From DATAWK01 sp036267255 (lineage in GTDB: Bacteria > Acidobacteriota > Terriglobia > Terriglobales > Acidobacteriaceae): a stretch of 64,000 bases of DNA. A program made the position numbers and the translations under genes. Of the stretch, positions 62,721 through 64,000 are shown piece by piece (within the stretch, counting starts at the first letter, position 1; every line of letters starts with the position of its first letter). The notes beneath the pieces were generated by a model. It had not been told where the DNA came from. It saw only the letters and a list, made by a program, of their open reading frames with translations, and ran no database searches. Location: contig DATAWK010000032.1 in assembly GCA_036267255.1 (NCBI GenBank), positions 161,629-225,628 on the forward strand. The letters are read 5' to 3'.

Positions 62721-62756
62721 GCATCTCTTGAGTTCACCTTTGAACTCAAGAGATGC
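62721..62756. repeat. Perfect 16-bp inverted repeat with CCTT loop
   Basis: GCATCTCTTGAGTTCA, loop CCTT, then the exact complement, 6 bp after the cupin stop. No T run follows. Same size and loop length as the repeat at 27039-27074 but different sequence. Confidence 0.8.
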
Positions 62757-62826
62757 GCCGCGACGCAAAAACGGGTCTGCAAATACGGTCCCATGTCGCT
62801 GCAACAATAACAAGGAGAAAACGAGC

Positions 62827-63699
62827 ATGTATTTAGTCATGGGCATTACTGGAAAAGTTGGGGGCGCCACCGCGCGGCATCTGCTGAAGCAAGGCAAAGA
62901 GGTGCGAGCACTTGTGCGCAATCGCGAGAAAGCGGCGAAGTGGACAGACCAAGGTGTGGAGTTGGTGGAGGGAGACTGGAACGATGCGACAGTCATAGCG
63001 GCGGTGCTCAAAGGTGTTGAGGGCGCGTTTGTTATGTTGCCGGGTGTATGGGCACCCTCGCCTGATTACAGAGAGGCAAAGGGCGTGATTGCGAACTATG
63101 TCGAGGCGCTGACCAAGGTAGTGCCTCCGCGGGTGGTAGCGCTCTCGTCGATGGGCGCGAATAGAACAAGCGGGATGGGGATGATCACGGCCTTATCACT
63201 CTTGGAGCAAGGTTTTCGCAGCTTGCCGTCTCCGATCGCATTTGTGCGCGCTGGCGGCTTTTTCGAAAACTTTCTCTTCGGCTTGCAGGCCGCCCAAGGC
63301 GGAACACTGCCGGTCTTCTACAATCCGATAAACCGGAAATCGACCATGGTCGCGTCAGACGACATCGGCGCAGAGGTGGCAACGCTTCTGACCGGGCCGG
63401 CGTGGTCAGGGCATCGCGTCATCGAGCTGGGCTCGATGGTAAGCGCGGACGAAGTCGCGCGCCAATTAGGTGAGGTCCTGGCACTCGACGTGAAAGCCTT
63501 TGCAGTTCCGCGTGCAGGCTGGGCGGAAGCGTTCCAGCAGTTCGGCGTTCCGAATGGCCACACCCGACCTGCCGAAGAAATGTTTGAGAGCGTGAACGCG
63601 GGATGGATGGACCTCGGAGTCACGGGTACGGAGCACGTCGCGGGTACGACGTCCGCACGCGATGTGTTTGCGGCTGCACAGAACACCGTCAAGGCATAA
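62827..63699 (+). CDS. NmrA-family NAD(P)-binding protein
   Basis: ATG 62827 is chosen: AAGGAG lies nine bases before it. The 290-residue protein begins MYLVMGITGKVGGATARHLL, has ALVRNREKA for NADP selectivity and VVALSSMGANRT, but no YxxxK pair; FVRAGGFFENFLFG follows as in NmrA/azoreductase-like proteins. Such proteins sense the NADP ratio or reduce quinones and azo compounds. It is clearly different from the shorter relative at 61379. Hairpins follow the stop codon. Confidence 0.92.
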   Translation: MYLVMGITGKVGGATARHLLKQGKEVRALVRNREKAAKWTDQGVELVEGDWNDATVIAAVLKGVEGAFVMLPGVWAPSPDYREAKGVIANYVEALTKVVPPRVVALSSMGANRTSGMGMITALSLLEQGFRSLPSPIAFVRAGGFFENFLFGLQAAQGGTLPVFYNPINRKSTMVASDDIGAEVATLLTGPAWSGHRVIELGSMVSADEVARQLGEVLALDVKAFAVPRAGWAEAFQQFGVPNGHTRPAEEMFESVNAGWMDLGVTGTEHVAGTTSARDVFAAAQNTVKA

Positions 63700-63708
63700 G
63701 TCCTGGGC

Positions 63709-63745
63709 CGGCTGAATCAGCCGCAGTTCCTTTGGGAACTGCGGC
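63709..63745. terminator. Overlapping hairpins after the NmrA-like gene
   Basis: CGGCTGA-A-TCAGCCG (63709-63723) overlaps a perfect 11-bp stem GCCGCAGTTCC/GGAACTGCGGC (63720-63745) with loop TTTG. Without a T run, so termination is only likely; the two stems are mutually exclusive. Confidence 0.5.
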
Positions 63746-63803
63746 GCTAGCCGACTGATTGCAGAACGATTTCAACCATTGAACTGGCAAGAAGAGGATC
63801 ACT

Positions 63804-64000
63804 TTGAATATGAAAACTGAACACACACTCGATAAACCTGCGCGCCCAGGCCGAGCAATTCAAATAGCCGCGTTGATAATCACCGGCCTCGTCGCCGTCG
63901 TCTGGGTGTACTTCGGAAGGCTGTATCTAATTCACGATCCCGGCGAATGGAGGATCGCCAATCAGCAGCTCGGATACCCGCTCTATATCATCCCTCTGAT
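63804..64000 (+). CDS. Membrane protein, start only (DoxX-like?)
   Basis: The gene runs off the window; about 65 residues are visible. AGAGGA lies six to seven bases before TTG 63804, which is preferred over ATG 63810. The protein opens with a basic leader and then a membrane helix (AALIITGLVAVVWVYFGRLY). The start, and a following GYPLYIIPL, are loosely like DoxX-type small membrane proteins, but this is weak. It is the next gene after NmrA-like, in line with the redox theme. Confidence 0.6.
   Translation, partial: MNMKTEHTLDKPARPGRAIQIAALIITGLVAVVWVYFGRLYLIHDPGEWRIANQQLGYPLYIIPL

Overview
The window looks like chromosome from an Acidobacteriota species, most like the soil and plant-litter degraders of class Terriglobia. 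This is an inference from gene content, not from a marker gene. It rests on a von Willebrand factor A protein of the type named after Acidobacteria, a secretin fused to a cohesin-like domain, many secreted carbohydrate-active enzymes, paired LacI and Gfo/Idh/MocA genes, and mixed GC-rich coding on both strands. No rRNA and no complete tRNA was seen.

Layout. 1-4.5 kb is a sugar block: the end of a glycoamylase-like protein, a sugar-type MFS permease, a LacI repressor and a Tat-exported oxidoreductase closed by a strong terminator. 4.6-17.8 kb is mostly housekeeping: GH15 hydrolase, long-chain prenyl diphosphate synthase, YajQ, TatD, MetG, ArgS, a membrane protein with a coupled small protein, PstS, PepA and SmpB. 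17.9-22.5 kb is a type II secretion or type IV pilus-like set (secretin-cohesin, two pseudopilins) followed by a shortened urocanase-like protein. 22.5-28.2 kb holds EngB, a diguanylate cyclase, a DHH phosphoesterase, a MarR regulator with a perfect 20-bp palindrome in front of it, and two membrane proteins. 28.2-35.8 kb has a penicillin acylase-family enzyme, a large membrane protein, farnesyl diphosphate synthase and a GH9 cellulase. 36-41.7 kb has small stress and housekeeping genes (MIP18-like, two DinB proteins, DUF2784, GT2, SppA, HU). 41.7-53.7 kb is again carbohydrate-centred: an Asp-box protein, glucuronate isomerase, a VWA protein, GT87, a phosphatase with PyrD, then a second LacI-Gfo/Idh/MocA pair with a secreted FG-GAP repeat protein.

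At 53.97-54.24 kb a tyrosine-recombinase C-terminal remnant sits beside the 3' half of a tRNA-Asp gene, cut exactly at the anticodon-loop edge. This is the signature of an attachment site. The DNA to the right (54.2-64 kb) has a different character: PadR, AraC and TetR regulators alternate with FAD monooxygenases (one TetX-like), a short-chain dehydrogenase, two NAD(P)-binding NmrA-like proteins, a cupin and the start of a membrane protein. It looks like an accessory redox or xenobiotic-response island.

The most unusual items are the att-site scar, the urocanase-like gene behind the pseudopilins, an AT-rich patch inside argS, a shared TGCTANNNT extended -10 promoter motif with several almost leaderless genes, and two perfect 16-bp-stem, 4-base-loop hairpins without T tails.
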